NCBI GenBank assembly: GCA_013215655.1
Contig: JABSOX010000014.1
Span: forward strand, 1 to 64,000
DNA length: 64,000 bases
Source of the DNA: Colwellia sp.
Lineage (GTDB): Bacteria; Pseudomonadota; Gammaproteobacteria; Enterobacterales; Alteromonadaceae
Direction: 5' to 3'
The notes beneath the pieces are model-generated. The model was not told the origin of the DNA, did no database searches, and worked only from the letters and a program-made list of their open reading frames with translations. The position numbers and the translations under genes are program-made. Shown piece after piece: positions 9,549-18,592 of this stretch. The stretch's first letter is position 1. Every line of letters starts with the position of its first letter.

Positions 9549-9983
9549 TTAACTCGTCACGCGATTATCAATCCATTCACTCATCACCACATGGGTTTTT
9601 ATTTTAATAATACTCTCTTGTCTGTCTAAAAACTCTCTGATTTCATGGATACGTCGCATCGAATCCGCTTTAACATAAACCAATAAATCCATATCTCCGG
9701 TAATACCCTTACACGTGACAACTTCAGGAATAACACTGAAAATGGGTACCACTTCAGAACATTTTGCACATTGATGCTGAACTTCAAAGTATACCGACAC
9801 CCCTTCTTTTTGCGATTCACTCAATAAGACTTGATAGCCACGAATAATACCTGACTCTTCCATTTTTTTGATCCGTTCTGATACTGCAGAGCGCGATAAA
9901 CTCACCGTTTCAGCAATATATGAAATACTCACCCGTGCATTTTTACGCAACTGAGCGATAATTTCTTGATCAAATTTGTCCAT
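9549..9983 (-). CDS. Lrp/AsnC family transcriptional regulator
   Basis: A 144-residue regulator with the standard two-part build: an N-terminal winged helix-turn-helix (about 1-60, recognition helix around SLSRSAVSERIKKMEESG) and a C-terminal effector-binding RAM domain (about 65-140). It carries an uncommon CAKC pair at about residues 73-76 and a third Cys in VVTCKGITGDMDLLVYV, which may bind metal or be redox active; that is inference. It is divergent from a YjeH-like amino-acid exporter, a typical arrangement in which an Lrp-type protein senses the amino acid and controls its exporter. AAGGGG stands about 8 bases before the ATG and supports this start. Confidence 0.88.
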   Translation of the reverse strand: MDKFDQEIIAQLRKNARVSISYIAETVSLSRSAVSERIKKMEESGIIRGYQVLLSESQKEGVSVYFEVQHQCAKCSEVVPIFSVIPEVVTCKGITGDMDLLVYVKADSMRRIHEIREFLDRQESIIKIKTHVVMSEWIDNRVTS

Positions 9984-10004
9984 CAGTACAACCCCTTCAA
10001 ACTT

Positions 10005-10042
10005 TTAGTTGGTAAACTAACCTTATTCCGACATATTGTCGG
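10005..10042. promoter_or_regulatory. Two inverted repeats, probable Lrp-type operators
   Basis: In the divergent promoter region, TTAGTT / AACTAA (10005-10010 with 10015-10020) and CCGACA / TGTCGG (10028-10033 with 10037-10042) are both perfect. They lie 22-59 bases upstream of the regulator start and about 100 bases upstream of the exporter. The position suits operators read by the adjacent Lrp-type protein; no binding is proven. Confidence 0.45.
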
Positions 10043-10143
10043 TACTTTGACGTTAATGCAATAACAATATGACAGACTGAAACGTAATATCCCTTTATCA
10101 TGACAATATCAAATGTAAGAAATAAAACTAAGAAATAAAGCTC

Positions 10144-11424
10144 ATGACAGGAAAAAACACTAAGATCGGAAAATGGCAAGGTGCAGGTTTGTTAGCAACC
10201 ACTTTGCTTGGCACTGGTGTCTTTATTTTACCGCAAATGACCATCAATATTGCGAGTAATGATGCATTACTCGGCTGGTTGTTATTAACCCTTGCTATCA
10301 TTCCTATTACTTTGGTTTTTGGTCGCCTTGCAGCAAAATTACCTCATGCTGGCGGTCCTGCGCATTTTGTCGAAAAGGCTTACGGAGCTGTAGCGGGGAG
10401 AACCATAGGTTTAATATTTTTATTGGTGGTGCCTTTAGGTGCCCCTGCGGCTATTTTATTGACGTTTCAATTTGTTGAACCACTCATACAACTATCTGAA
10501 TCGGCTCAATTAATAACAGAGCTTAGTGTATTGTTATTGCTTTTTGTACTTAATTACCGAGGTATTCAAGTTTCGGCAAAAATACAATTTATGTTAACCC
10601 TTGCCATTATCATGGTTGTTATCGTGTTATTTTGTGCTGGTAGCATGCAAGCCGAAAATATTAAACCGCTTAGCAGTTTTTCATTCAATAATGATTTAAT
10701 CATGACCGCTGCTGGTGTCGCTTTTTGGAGCTTTTTAGGTGTCGAAGCTATGACCCATCTCGCCAGCGAGTTTAAAGATCCTAAAAGAGATTTATTACCC
10801 GCGATGTTAATTGGCACCATTATCGTTGGCATTCTTTACTTAGCTTGTACTGCACTTTTATTACTTGTACCAACAAATAACAATTTAGCTATGGTGGGGG
10901 TGTTTAACCAACTATTTGGCGGTTATGGTGCACAAGTTATTGGTATATTAGGTTTAGCCGGAGGTTTAGCCTCCGTAAATGTTTATACAGCAAGCATTGC
11001 GAGATTGACATGGAGTTTCAGTAATGACGGTGTATTACCTAAGTATTTCTCTGAAGTAAACCATCACCATGTTCCCGTGCGTGCATTAAGTGCAGTACTT
11101 ATTATTATGGCCGTGGTATTAATTGTCACTTTTATCACAGGGCAGAACTTAGAAGATATTATTGCTTGGTGCAACGGTGTATTTGTGATTATATATTTGT
11201 CTGCCATGCTCGCAGCCATTAAATTATTGGATAAAAAGTACCTACCATTAATTTTTATAAGTTGCATATTTTGTTTAATGATAGCTTGGGGGATAGGTTG
11301 GCGGATGAGCTACGCGTTCATTTTAATATCCATTACAACGCCATTATTATGGTGGCAGTATAATTATCAAAATATAAAATTGAGAAAGCAGCAAACACTT
11401 AGTTGTAATAAAGTGATTAACTAA
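10144..11424 (+). CDS. yjeH: YjeH-like L-methionine / branched-chain amino-acid exporter
   Basis: A 426-residue APC-superfamily permease of about 12 membrane helices. The N-terminus (QGAGLLATTLLGTGVFILP, then PHAGGPAHFVEKAYG) matches the family pattern of E. coli YjeH, which exports methionine and branched-chain amino acids. The glycine-rich first helix and the GVEAMTHLASEFKDPKRD segment after helix 6 are APC hallmarks. Length fits the family (about 418). It is divergent from an Lrp/AsnC regulator with inverted repeats between them. Substrate specificity is inferred from family and neighbour. Confidence 0.8.
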   Translation: MTGKNTKIGKWQGAGLLATTLLGTGVFILPQMTINIASNDALLGWLLLTLAIIPITLVFGRLAAKLPHAGGPAHFVEKAYGAVAGRTIGLIFLLVVPLGAPAAILLTFQFVEPLIQLSESAQLITELSVLLLLFVLNYRGIQVSAKIQFMLTLAIIMVVIVLFCAGSMQAENIKPLSSFSFNNDLIMTAAGVAFWSFLGVEAMTHLASEFKDPKRDLLPAMLIGTIIVGILYLACTALLLLVPTNNNLAMVGVFNQLFGGYGAQVIGILGLAGGLASVNVYTASIARLTWSFSNDGVLPKYFSEVNHHHVPVRALSAVLIIMAVVLIVTFITGQNLEDIIAWCNGVFVIIYLSAMLAAIKLLDKKYLPLIFISCIFCLMIAWGIGWRMSYAFILISITTPLLWWQYNYQNIKLRKQQTLSCNKVIN

Positions 11425-11466
11425 CTTGATGCAATCTAGTAAAAAATCCAGCTTATTGAATTAACA

Positions 11467-11679
11467 TCAGTTATCTTCTTTGTTGCTGGATTCGTCCTCA
11501 TCATCGTCATCAAAAATATCCGGTGTAACGGTATCAACTACTTCAACGACGCCGCCAACAACAGCGGTAGTAACACTCACTGCGGTAGAAACCACAATAC
11601 AACCAGATAAAAATACTACGATACTTATTAATAGCAATCTCGTGACATTATTTAACAATACAAATTCCTCATGACTCAA
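11467..11679 (-). CDS. Small lipoprotein (NF038104-like)
   Basis: A 70-residue protein with a hydrophobic N-terminus ending in the lipobox LSGC (Cys at about residue 27), so the mature form would be only about 44 residues. After the Cys comes a Val/Thr/Ala-rich stretch (VVSTAVSVTTAVVGGVVEVV) and then an acidic end (DIFDDDDEDESS). This pattern resembles the short Val-rich lipoproteins common in marine gammaproteobacteria; the function is unknown. It lies 42 bases from the convergent exporter and 22 bases after the DJ-1/PfpI gene, on the same strand as the latter. Confidence 0.65.
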   Translation of the reverse strand: MSHEEFVLLNNVTRLLLISIVVFLSGCIVVSTAVSVTTAVVGGVVEVVDTVTPDIFDDDDEDESSNKEDN

Positions 11680-11701
11680 TTTTTAAGTAAGTAATATTGA
11701 G

Positions 11702-12619
11702 CTATTTACTGTTGCCGATCAACTGCTGTTTATTCAACTTTTCTACAAACTTTTTCGCTAAGGTATGAACATCCCCCGGCCAACGAGCTGATAAATAATT
11801 GCCATCTTCAACCACCCAAGCAGCTTTTGAGTTATTTGATTTATCTCTAAAAATTCCAGCTGTCTTCAAAAAATAATGTTTATCATTTCTAGGCACATCT
11901 TGAAAATCATCCTTGTTTTGCAGAGCTCGTGTTACTTCCTGCTGTACACCTCGATAACCCTCTGGTTCGTCGGGTAATTCAAGGTAAGTTCGGTAATAAT
12001 TTCGATCCCAAAAGCGAATGAAATATTTAGTTAAATGCCATGCTGACTTTTCTAACTTCCATGTTAATGCCGTTGTTTTTTTACCATAGAGTACAGATTT
12101 TTTTGTCTGCTCTGAAATTGCACGTGCGGCAAGTACCACACCATGACAAATTGCGGCAACTGGTCGATGTTGTCCTGATTTATCTATATCTTCAAAAAAA
12201 TTAGCCACAAATTTTTGTAGAGCTTTATCTTCAAGATATGCTTTAATTTTTGGCGCATGACCACCCGGTAATATTAAGCCACAATAATCGTTAACATTGA
12301 GTTTTGCATAGAGGCAAGGTTGTTGAAAATTAGTATGCAAAATCATTCGAACATATGCAGCTCGCGCATCACTATTGGCGCGTAGTAATAAGCCAAATAA
12401 TCGAACTTTTTTTAAAACTGGTAACCAACCCCAAAAATCTAAACCTTCTCCTGTGATCATCAGCTCATCACACTGTGCAACATTACCATCGACGGTAGCA
12501 AAAATAACTTCATAACCCGCGTTTTTCAGCAACTGCCACGTAATCGCAGCTTCACTAGGATCAAAATCATTATTGGGTAATGGCATAATAACTTTTGCAG
12601 ATGTTAAATTCTGTAGCAT
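11702..12619 (-). CDS. DJ-1/PfpI family protein (type 1 glutamine amidotransferase-like)
   Basis: A 305-residue protein with the DJ-1/PfpI fold: an N-terminal strand-loop KVIMPLPNNDFDPSEAA, the GLILPGGHAPK segment, and the nucleophile elbow AAICHGVVLAAR with the conserved reactive Cys. Hsp31-like glyoxalases, chaperones and proteases share this architecture. The protein is longer than plain DJ-1 (about 190), with an insertion around residues 185-260 rich in aromatic and charged residues. Its true activity cannot be assigned. The small lipoprotein gene follows it on the same strand. Confidence 0.75.
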   Translation of the reverse strand: MLQNLTSAKVIMPLPNNDFDPSEAAITWQLLKNAGYEVIFATVDGNVAQCDELMITGEGLDFWGWLPVLKKVRLFGLLLRANSDARAAYVRMILHTNFQQPCLYAKLNVNDYCGLILPGGHAPKIKAYLEDKALQKFVANFFEDIDKSGQHRPVAAICHGVVLAARAISEQTKKSVLYGKKTTALTWKLEKSAWHLTKYFIRFWDRNYYRTYLELPDEPEGYRGVQQEVTRALQNKDDFQDVPRNDKHYFLKTAGIFRDKSNNSKAAWVVEDGNYLSARWPGDVHTLAKKFVEKLNKQQLIGNSK

Positions 12620-12745
12620 ATTTTATCTTGATTAAAAATAGAGCCATTAGAGCACATGCATTTTTCTAACGCTATGCATCTTGAACCCAATAAACGCTGT
12701 TGATACAGTATTTATTTACATTAATTGATTTAAAAACAAAACATA

Positions 12746-15586
12746 TTACATCAGCTTTTCATTAATTAGATGATGTTCAGACATTTCAATTAATGCGCTT
12801 GCTTGCATAGGTCTAGCGAGTAGATAGCCTTGTACAATGTCACATTTCAACTCAGTTAAAGCCTCCAGCTGATCTTCGGTTTCAACACCTTCAGCAACTA
12901 CTTTTAAACCTAAGGCATGCGCCATAGCAATAGTTGCAATCACCAATTCTTTATCTTTATTGCCTTTATTTAAACCCTCAACAAAGCACCGATCAATTTT
13001 AAGAATATTAAAAGGATACTGCCGTAAATAATTTAATGAAGAATAACCCGTACCAAAATCATCCATCGATAGTTTTATGCCGAGAAGGTGTAATTGTTCA
13101 ATCGCGTCACCTATATAGGTATGTCCTGTCATTAATACCCCCTCGGTAATTTCAAGTTCAAGTAAATGAGCAGGAATTAATGATTGTTTTAAATTATCTC
13201 TAATAAAATCAACCAAATTATGATCACGAAATTGTCGAGGCGAAATATTTACCGCCATGCGTAACTCATGATGATGATACACCTGCCATATATTCAAAAA
13301 CCGCAGAGCCTGTATTAAAACAAATTCACCGAGGGCAACTATAATACCGGTTTGTTCTGCAACGGGGATAAACTCAGCAGGTGAAACACGGCCTAATAAG
13401 GGATTTATCCATCTTAGTAATGCTTCTGCACCGATAACTTCAGTATCTGGAATACCAAACTGTGGTTGATAATGAACTTCAAACTCATTTCGGTCTAAAG
13501 CACCGCGTAATTGTTCTTCAATAGCGAGCCGTCGTGAAATATCACGGTTCATTGCCGCAGTAAAATAAGAATAGGTATTGCGTCCTTTTTCCTTCGCTTG
13601 ATACATCGCCGTATCAGCATTGCGCAGTAACTCAGAAGAAGTTGTACCATCATCAGGATAAACTGAAATTCCGATACTTGCCGTTAAAATCAATTGACGC
13701 TCGTCAATAACAAAGGCTTCACGAAAACGATTTAATATACCTTCAATTACCGTGCTGGCTTCGGTGCCATTACTTAACCCCCGCAATAAAACAATAAACT
13801 CATCACCGCCTAGTCGACCTACGGTGTCTTCATTGCTGACCACTTGGCTTAATCTTGCCCCGGCTTCTACCAGTAAACTATCGCCAACTTCATGTCCTAA
13901 AGAGTCATTTATTTTCTTAAAATCATCAATATCTAAAAATAGCACCGCTACTTTTTCATGGCTACGTTTAGCTTCAATTAACATTTGAGTTAAACGGTCT
14001 AAAGCAAGTATTCTATTTGGCAATGTGGTGAGCAAATCAAAATGCGATTGATAACGCATTTGCTTTTCCACTTCTTTACGTTCGGTTATATCCGTAGAAA
14101 TACCGCAAATAGCGTAAATCTCCCCCTTTGAATTTCTTAAAGGATATTTAACCGACAAATAAACATGATTACCATCGGCATGCGGAACAATTTCTTCTAT
14201 TTCAAGGGTTATACCCTGTTCAATAACTTTGCTATCTATTTTTGTCAGCTTATCGGCCACCTCTTTTGAAAACAAATCATAATCAGTTTTATTTTTTACC
14301 TCGCTCTCTTTAACATCAAAAACCTTTTCATATAGCTGATTAACCGCCATATAACGACCACTTAGGTCTTTCATGTAAATCACAGAAGTAGCATTATTTA
14401 ATAGGTCTCGTAATTGCTGTTCAGTCGCCGCAAGCGCTGATTCAGCTTGTTTTCTTTTACTCACATCTTGAATAATGCAATAAGAAAGTACTTTACCGTT
14501 GATATCTATTGGTCCGGAATATACTTCTACATCTTTAATTTCTCCCGAAGCTAATTTGTGACGAAAATTAAAAAACAACCTTTCTTCAATTTCGGCTCGT
14601 TGCATTTCATTAAAAACATCATTTTCAGATAATGTATTAATATCATTAATGCGCATTGAGGTGAGCTTATTTAGAGAATAACCATAAAACTCTGTAGCGG
14701 CGTGATTAGCTTCCAATATATGACCGTCAACGGGGTCAATAATTAATTTTATCGCTTTGTTTTTCTCAAACATTTGCCGATAAACATTGTCTCTATTACG
14801 TACTGCATCTTCAGCAAACTTTTGTTCAGTAATGTCACGCACTATCGCGACGACTTGCTTGCTATCAGGTAGACCAACTAAGCGTGTTTCATATTGTTTT
14901 ATACCGTGTGGCATCGTCAGTTGATATTCAAAAGTCGTCATTTCACCGGTATCCAAAACAACACTAATATTTTCAGTAAAAAGCATCGCGGCATGTTGTG
15001 GTAAAACATCAAACATGCGTTTACCTAAAAACTTTTTGGGAGAAAGATAGAGTTCATTTGACTCATTAGCATGGTAATCACGTATGGTACCGTCAGGGTC
15101 CATAAGAAAAAACAAGTCAGGTAAGGCATGAAAAATAGAATTTAAGAGCTCCTCGTCATGATGAATTAACGATTCCATTTTTCGTTGTTTTGATACATCA
15201 ATATCAATACGATACATTTCACGTTCATCGTCTTGATTTTGTAATTTAACAAAGCGTGAAAAAATCTGAAGAGGCATACCGTTGGCGTGTAATAACATGG
15301 TTTCAGTTGATGGCACCGCATTATCGTTATTCAAAAAATCATCATAACAATCAATAATCTCTTCATGCTCACTTTTCGCCACAAACAAACTCTCAATGGT
15401 TTGTCCTAATGCTTGTTTTTCCGTGTAGCCATATAGTTTTTCACTGGCTAAATTCCAATAAATAACTTTTCTAAATTTGTCATAACCTTGCACCGCAATG
15501 ACATCGGTATGAGCAAATAGCGCTTGAATATTTTTTTGACAGTTATTTGAAGTTGATATGATTTGAGTAGAGGCGGTATCCTTCAT
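12746..15586 (-). CDS. PAS-containing GGDEF-EAL c-di-GMP turnover protein
   Basis: A soluble sensor of about 946 residues with four PAS domains (roughly 15-125, 140-250, 265-370 and 385-495), then GGDEF (about 510-675) and EAL (about 690-940). RLGGDEFIVLL is intact for cyclase activity. EALLRW, DFGTGYSSLNYL and LKIDRCFVEG are intact for phosphodiesterase activity, so both directions of c-di-GMP turnover are possible. No membrane segment is seen. The frame is open up to 15661, but the ATG at 15586 has AGAGAAGA at proper distance, while the upstream extension runs through a 28-base palindrome, so I chose 15586. The PAS domains may bind heme, flavin or small ligands. Confidence 0.88.
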   Translation of the reverse strand: MKDTASTQIISTSNNCQKNIQALFAHTDVIAVQGYDKFRKVIYWNLASEKLYGYTEKQALGQTIESLFVAKSEHEEIIDCYDDFLNNDNAVPSTETMLLHANGMPLQIFSRFVKLQNQDDEREMYRIDIDVSKQRKMESLIHHDEELLNSIFHALPDLFFLMDPDGTIRDYHANESNELYLSPKKFLGKRMFDVLPQHAAMLFTENISVVLDTGEMTTFEYQLTMPHGIKQYETRLVGLPDSKQVVAIVRDITEQKFAEDAVRNRDNVYRQMFEKNKAIKLIIDPVDGHILEANHAATEFYGYSLNKLTSMRINDINTLSENDVFNEMQRAEIEERLFFNFRHKLASGEIKDVEVYSGPIDINGKVLSYCIIQDVSKRKQAESALAATEQQLRDLLNNATSVIYMKDLSGRYMAVNQLYEKVFDVKESEVKNKTDYDLFSKEVADKLTKIDSKVIEQGITLEIEEIVPHADGNHVYLSVKYPLRNSKGEIYAICGISTDITERKEVEKQMRYQSHFDLLTTLPNRILALDRLTQMLIEAKRSHEKVAVLFLDIDDFKKINDSLGHEVGDSLLVEAGARLSQVVSNEDTVGRLGGDEFIVLLRGLSNGTEASTVIEGILNRFREAFVIDERQLILTASIGISVYPDDGTTSSELLRNADTAMYQAKEKGRNTYSYFTAAMNRDISRRLAIEEQLRGALDRNEFEVHYQPQFGIPDTEVIGAEALLRWINPLLGRVSPAEFIPVAEQTGIIVALGEFVLIQALRFLNIWQVYHHHELRMAVNISPRQFRDHNLVDFIRDNLKQSLIPAHLLELEITEGVLMTGHTYIGDAIEQLHLLGIKLSMDDFGTGYSSLNYLRQYPFNILKIDRCFVEGLNKGNKDKELVIATIAMAHALGLKVVAEGVETEDQLEALTELKCDIVQGYLLARPMQASALIEMSEHHLINEKLM

Positions 15587-15629
15587 AATTAATCTTCTCT
15601 TTCCATGCGTAACATAAGTATAGAAGGTG

Positions 15630-15657
15630 TTGCGAGGTTTACATGTAAACCTCGCAA
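15630..15657. promoter_or_regulatory. 28-base perfect palindrome upstream of the GGDEF-EAL gene
   Basis: TTGCGAGGTTTACA (15630-15643) is followed at once by its exact reverse complement (15644-15657) with no spacer. It lies 44 bases before the chosen GGDEF-EAL start and downstream of the yceH terminator. Neither side has a T-run, so a terminator is unlikely; an operator for a dimeric or tetrameric regulator is more likely. Confidence 0.6.
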
Positions 15658-15690
15658 GCATATAAAGAAGAGTTGTAAAGATTGTTGTCT

Positions 15691-15723
15691 AAAAAACGTT
15701 CAGATTTATAATGAAATCTGAAC
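15691..15723 (-). terminator. Intrinsic terminator of yceH
   Basis: A 10-bp stem GTTCAGATTT / AAATCTGAAC (15698-15707 with 15714-15723) is followed on the minus strand by CG and six T. It lies 6 bases after the yceH stop, so the GGDEF-EAL gene downstream needs its own promoter. Confidence 0.8.
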
Positions 15724-15728
15724 TGAAT

Positions 15729-16367
15729 TTATTGTTCCAATAATTCAGTAACTTGCTTAGTCAATTTGCCAACCTGCTCTTCGAGCTGCGTTACTCGTAT
15801 GGAAAGTTCGGTATTTTTTGTTAGCGGTGGTTCGTTTTCGTTCTTCACCGTAAAGTCTTCATTTGTAAATAAATGTGCATAACGAGACTCTCGTTTACCC
15901 GGCTCTCGCGCTAGTTTCACGACTAGTTCACTACCATTTAGGTTTTTCAACTGCTCTAACGCTGCTTCAACTTCATTAACATTGGCAAAGTCAGCCAAAC
16001 GATTAGTACGCGTTCTTAATTCACCCGGTGTTTGTGGCCCGCGTAATAACATCACACAAATAATGGCACGCTGTTGTGCACTAAACTGTAAATCTCCAAA
16101 TTCAGTATTACAAAAACGGTGGCTATATTTTGCTACTCGACCACTAAAGGCACCTTGATCTGTTACTTGATTGCTCTCACTCAACTCATCAACAATATCT
16201 TGTACTTGTGCCTCAGATAATGACAATACCGGTTCACGATTACTTTTTTGATTACAGGCATTGGTTAAAGCATTGAGCGACAATGGATAATGTTCAGGCG
16301 TGGTGGTTTCTTTTTCTAATAAAACACCGATAACTCGGCATTGTTCAGGAGATAAAATAATAGTCAT
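15729..16367 (-). CDS. yceH: YceH family protein (DUF480)
   Basis: A 212-residue cytosolic protein made of two winged-helix-like modules: residues 1-85 start with LSPEQCRVIGVLLEKE and residues 90-165 contain MLLRGPQTPGELRTRTNRL. A short coiled coil follows at the end (about 185-210). Length and motifs fit YceH, a widespread gammaproteobacterial protein of unproven function sometimes found next to mviM/murJ. Here it is divergent from the heme-lipoprotein cluster and has its own terminator, so no functional link to its neighbours is evident. Confidence 0.9.
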   Translation of the reverse strand: MTIILSPEQCRVIGVLLEKETTTPEHYPLSLNALTNACNQKSNREPVLSLSEAQVQDIVDELSESNQVTDQGAFSGRVAKYSHRFCNTEFGDLQFSAQQRAIICVMLLRGPQTPGELRTRTNRLADFANVNEVEAALEQLKNLNGSELVVKLAREPGKRESRYAHLFTNEDFTVKNENEPPLTKNTELSIRVTQLEEQVGKLTKQVTELLEQ

Positions 16368-16445
16368 ATAGATCTACTAAAGGTTATTAACAACTTGTTT
16401 TAATCTTACCTAAAAGCAATTAAAAATAAATTTTTATTTAGCTGC

Positions 16446-16470
16446 AACTTTTTTTCATCGCTGTCGTATA
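16446..16470 (+). promoter_or_regulatory. Candidate ECF-sigma promoter
   Basis: AACTT (16446-16450) and CGTATA (16465-16470) are separated by 14 bases and lie 34 bases before the first gene of the cluster. AAC-type -35 and CGT-type -10 elements are usual for ECF sigma factors, and such a factor is encoded four genes downstream. This is a motif guess from one site. Confidence 0.3.
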
Positions 16471-16504
16471 GCTTCAATGACACTTAATAAATTTTGGAAA
16501 GACA

Positions 16505-18514
16505 ATGAAAAAAACAATAGTGACTAAAAATTCCAAAGCTGGAATAATTTTATTCTCAAGTATATGTTTAACCGTATTATCTGCTTGTGGGGGTGGAGGT
16601 GGAGGTTCAAATTCATCAAATGACACTGATACATATGTTCCTCCTGCAACGACAACACCTCCTGCGGCAGAATTTACAAGCCAACTAAGTAAGCCAAGTT
16701 CAATGGCTGTTAACGATAATGGCTCGTTAGTTTTAGCTGAATCAGGTTTATCATTATATACCTTTGATAATGACAGCCCGGGCGCTTCTACTTGTGATGG
16801 AACACCTGAAGATACAGACACTTGTGCCGGTAAATGGCCGCCATTATTAGCAAGCAATGGCGCTGTTGCGAGTAGCGATATGACCATCATTACTCGTAGT
16901 GACGGTAGCATGCAATGGGCACTTAAAGGTATGCCTTTATACCATTGGTTTCAAGATACTGCACAAGGTGATATTAATGGAGATGGCATTAATGGTATAT
17001 GGCATTTAGCTCGCCCAATGCCCATAGCTGAAACAACTATTAATGATATTAATAGTTATGTCGGCAATCAAACCATAGCAACGGTTACTTCCTCTGCAGA
17101 TATTTTAACATCGATGCGCATCGATAAAGATAATTTCACATTATATACCTTCGATAATGATCCTCTTGATGATTCTGCTTGTGCAGGTAACTGTATTAAC
17201 ATTTGGCCACCACTATTAGCTGATACTGGCGCAGTTGCCATGCCTCCTTTAAGCGTTATTACGGCAACAAACGGCAATAAACAATGGGCTTATAAAGGTA
17301 AACCTTTATATTTTTTCCAAAGTGATATGGCTGCAGGTGACATTAATGGTGATGAGATAAATAATATTTGGCATATAGCCAGCCAAGAACCAGCAATTCA
17401 ACGTACCAGCAACAATGGTCGCTCATTATCAGCAACAGGTAAAGTAAATGTATTAATGTCTATGGATGGTAGTACAACAGAATTTGAAGTGATGAGTATG
17501 GATAAGGATGGCTTCAGCTTATACGTTTTTGATAATGATGTTACGACGATGTCGACTTGTGAAGCACAGTGTTTAGCTAATTGGCCAGCCTTTGTTCCCA
17601 GCGAAGAAGATGTTGCTATCGGGGACTTCACCTTTTTTACCCGTACTGATGGTACTAAACAATGGGCACATCAAGGTATGCCACTTTATTTTTTCAAAAA
17701 TGATCTGCAACGTGGTGACATTAATGGTGATGATGTGATTGGGCTTTGGCATCTAATTTTACCATCATTAACAACTAACTTTGTAGAAGAAAGCAATAAC
17801 TTAGGGTCATCGATTACTGTAGAAGGCTCTACTCATGTCATGATTCGAGATACAGAAACGATGGACTTTGTCGATCAAATTATTGATAAATCAGGGTTTG
17901 CACTATATACCTTCGATATTGACACCGCAGGTGTAAGTAATTGTTTTGACGCTTGTTTAGATGCGTGGCCAGCACTTCTTGCAGATGATAAAGATATGGC
18001 AACAGCACCATTTTCAATCATTACGCGGGATAATGGCATGAAGCAATGGGCAGTAAATGATATGCCTTTATACTTTTTCACACCAGATACTAGTGCTGAT
18101 GATATCAATGGTGAAAACGTAAATAACATTTGGCATATTGCACGACCAGCCCCGATAAAAATGGATGTGCATGCTAGCAAAAACAATTTACTAGTCGCTC
18201 ATGGCAATGTTCTGGCAAGCCAAGGGAAAACTGCTCAGCAATTACAAGGATTAACACTTTATACTTTTGATGCAGATACAAAAGATTCAGAAATCAGCAC
18301 CTGTTTTGATGGCTGTGCAATAACTTGGCCACCACTCTATGCGTCTGCCGAAGAGCAAGCATATGGGGATTACACCATCATCTCACGCGCTGAAAACAAT
18401 ACCACAACACAACAATGGAGCTATCAAGGTTTACCCCTGTATTTCTATGTTGGAGATACTCAAGTAGGTGATACTAACGGTGATTATCCAAGTTGGACTA
18501 TCGCACGTCCATAA
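16505..18514 (+). CDS. Lipoprotein with five COG4315-type Yx(FWY)xxD repeats
   Basis: A 669-residue lipoprotein: lipobox LSAC (Cys at about residue 28) followed by a Gly run and a Thr/Pro linker. Five repeats of about 95-110 residues follow, starting near residues 75, 200, 320, 445 and 570. Each carries LYTFDND-like and PLYFFxxD-like motifs (Y-x-aromatic-x-x-D), a Cys pair before WPP/WPA, a QWA segment and usually a GDINGD-like acidic loop before IWHIA. This is the pattern of the secreted-repeat / COG4315 lipoproteins of unknown function. The acidic loops suggest Ca2+ binding and the Cys pairs suggest disulfides; both are inferences. It is the first gene of a cluster encoding heme proteins, a barrel and an ECF/anti-sigma pair. 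Confidence 0.82.
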   Translation: MKKTIVTKNSKAGIILFSSICLTVLSACGGGGGGSNSSNDTDTYVPPATTTPPAAEFTSQLSKPSSMAVNDNGSLVLAESGLSLYTFDNDSPGASTCDGTPEDTDTCAGKWPPLLASNGAVASSDMTIITRSDGSMQWALKGMPLYHWFQDTAQGDINGDGINGIWHLARPMPIAETTINDINSYVGNQTIATVTSSADILTSMRIDKDNFTLYTFDNDPLDDSACAGNCINIWPPLLADTGAVAMPPLSVITATNGNKQWAYKGKPLYFFQSDMAAGDINGDEINNIWHIASQEPAIQRTSNNGRSLSATGKVNVLMSMDGSTTEFEVMSMDKDGFSLYVFDNDVTTMSTCEAQCLANWPAFVPSEEDVAIGDFTFFTRTDGTKQWAHQGMPLYFFKNDLQRGDINGDDVIGLWHLILPSLTTNFVEESNNLGSSITVEGSTHVMIRDTETMDFVDQIIDKSGFALYTFDIDTAGVSNCFDACLDAWPALLADDKDMATAPFSIITRDNGMKQWAVNDMPLYFFTPDTSADDINGENVNNIWHIARPAPIKMDVHASKNNLLVAHGNVLASQGKTAQQLQGLTLYTFDADTKDSEISTCFDGCAITWPPLYASAEEQAYGDYTIISRAENNTTTQQWSYQGLPLYFYVGDTQVGDTNGDYPSWTIARP

Positions 18515-18523
18515 ACATCTTAT

Positions 18524-18550
18524 TAGAGAGGGAGTTAAACTGCCTCTCTA
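18524..18550 (+). terminator. Hairpin between first and second cluster genes
   Basis: TAGAGAGG / CCTCTCTA (18524-18531 with 18543-18550), with a further AGT/ACT pairing inside, is followed by ATTTAGTT rather than a clean T-run. It is probably a weak terminator or mRNA-processing hairpin that lowers expression of the downstream genes relative to the abundant lipoprotein. Confidence 0.5.
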
Positions 18551-18592
18551 TTTAGTTGATATGACTTACATTTCCCACATACGAGGACACAT

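Noticed and set aside
11480-11674. Ser/Thr-rich open frame on the plus strand
   Set aside because: It is the reverse of the small lipoprotein gene, whose lipobox and Val-rich body are convincing. No ribosome-binding site is seen on the plus strand.
15587-15661. Upstream extension of the GGDEF-EAL protein by 25 residues
   Set aside because: It would run through the perfect palindrome and lacks a ribosome-binding site; the ATG at 15586 has one.
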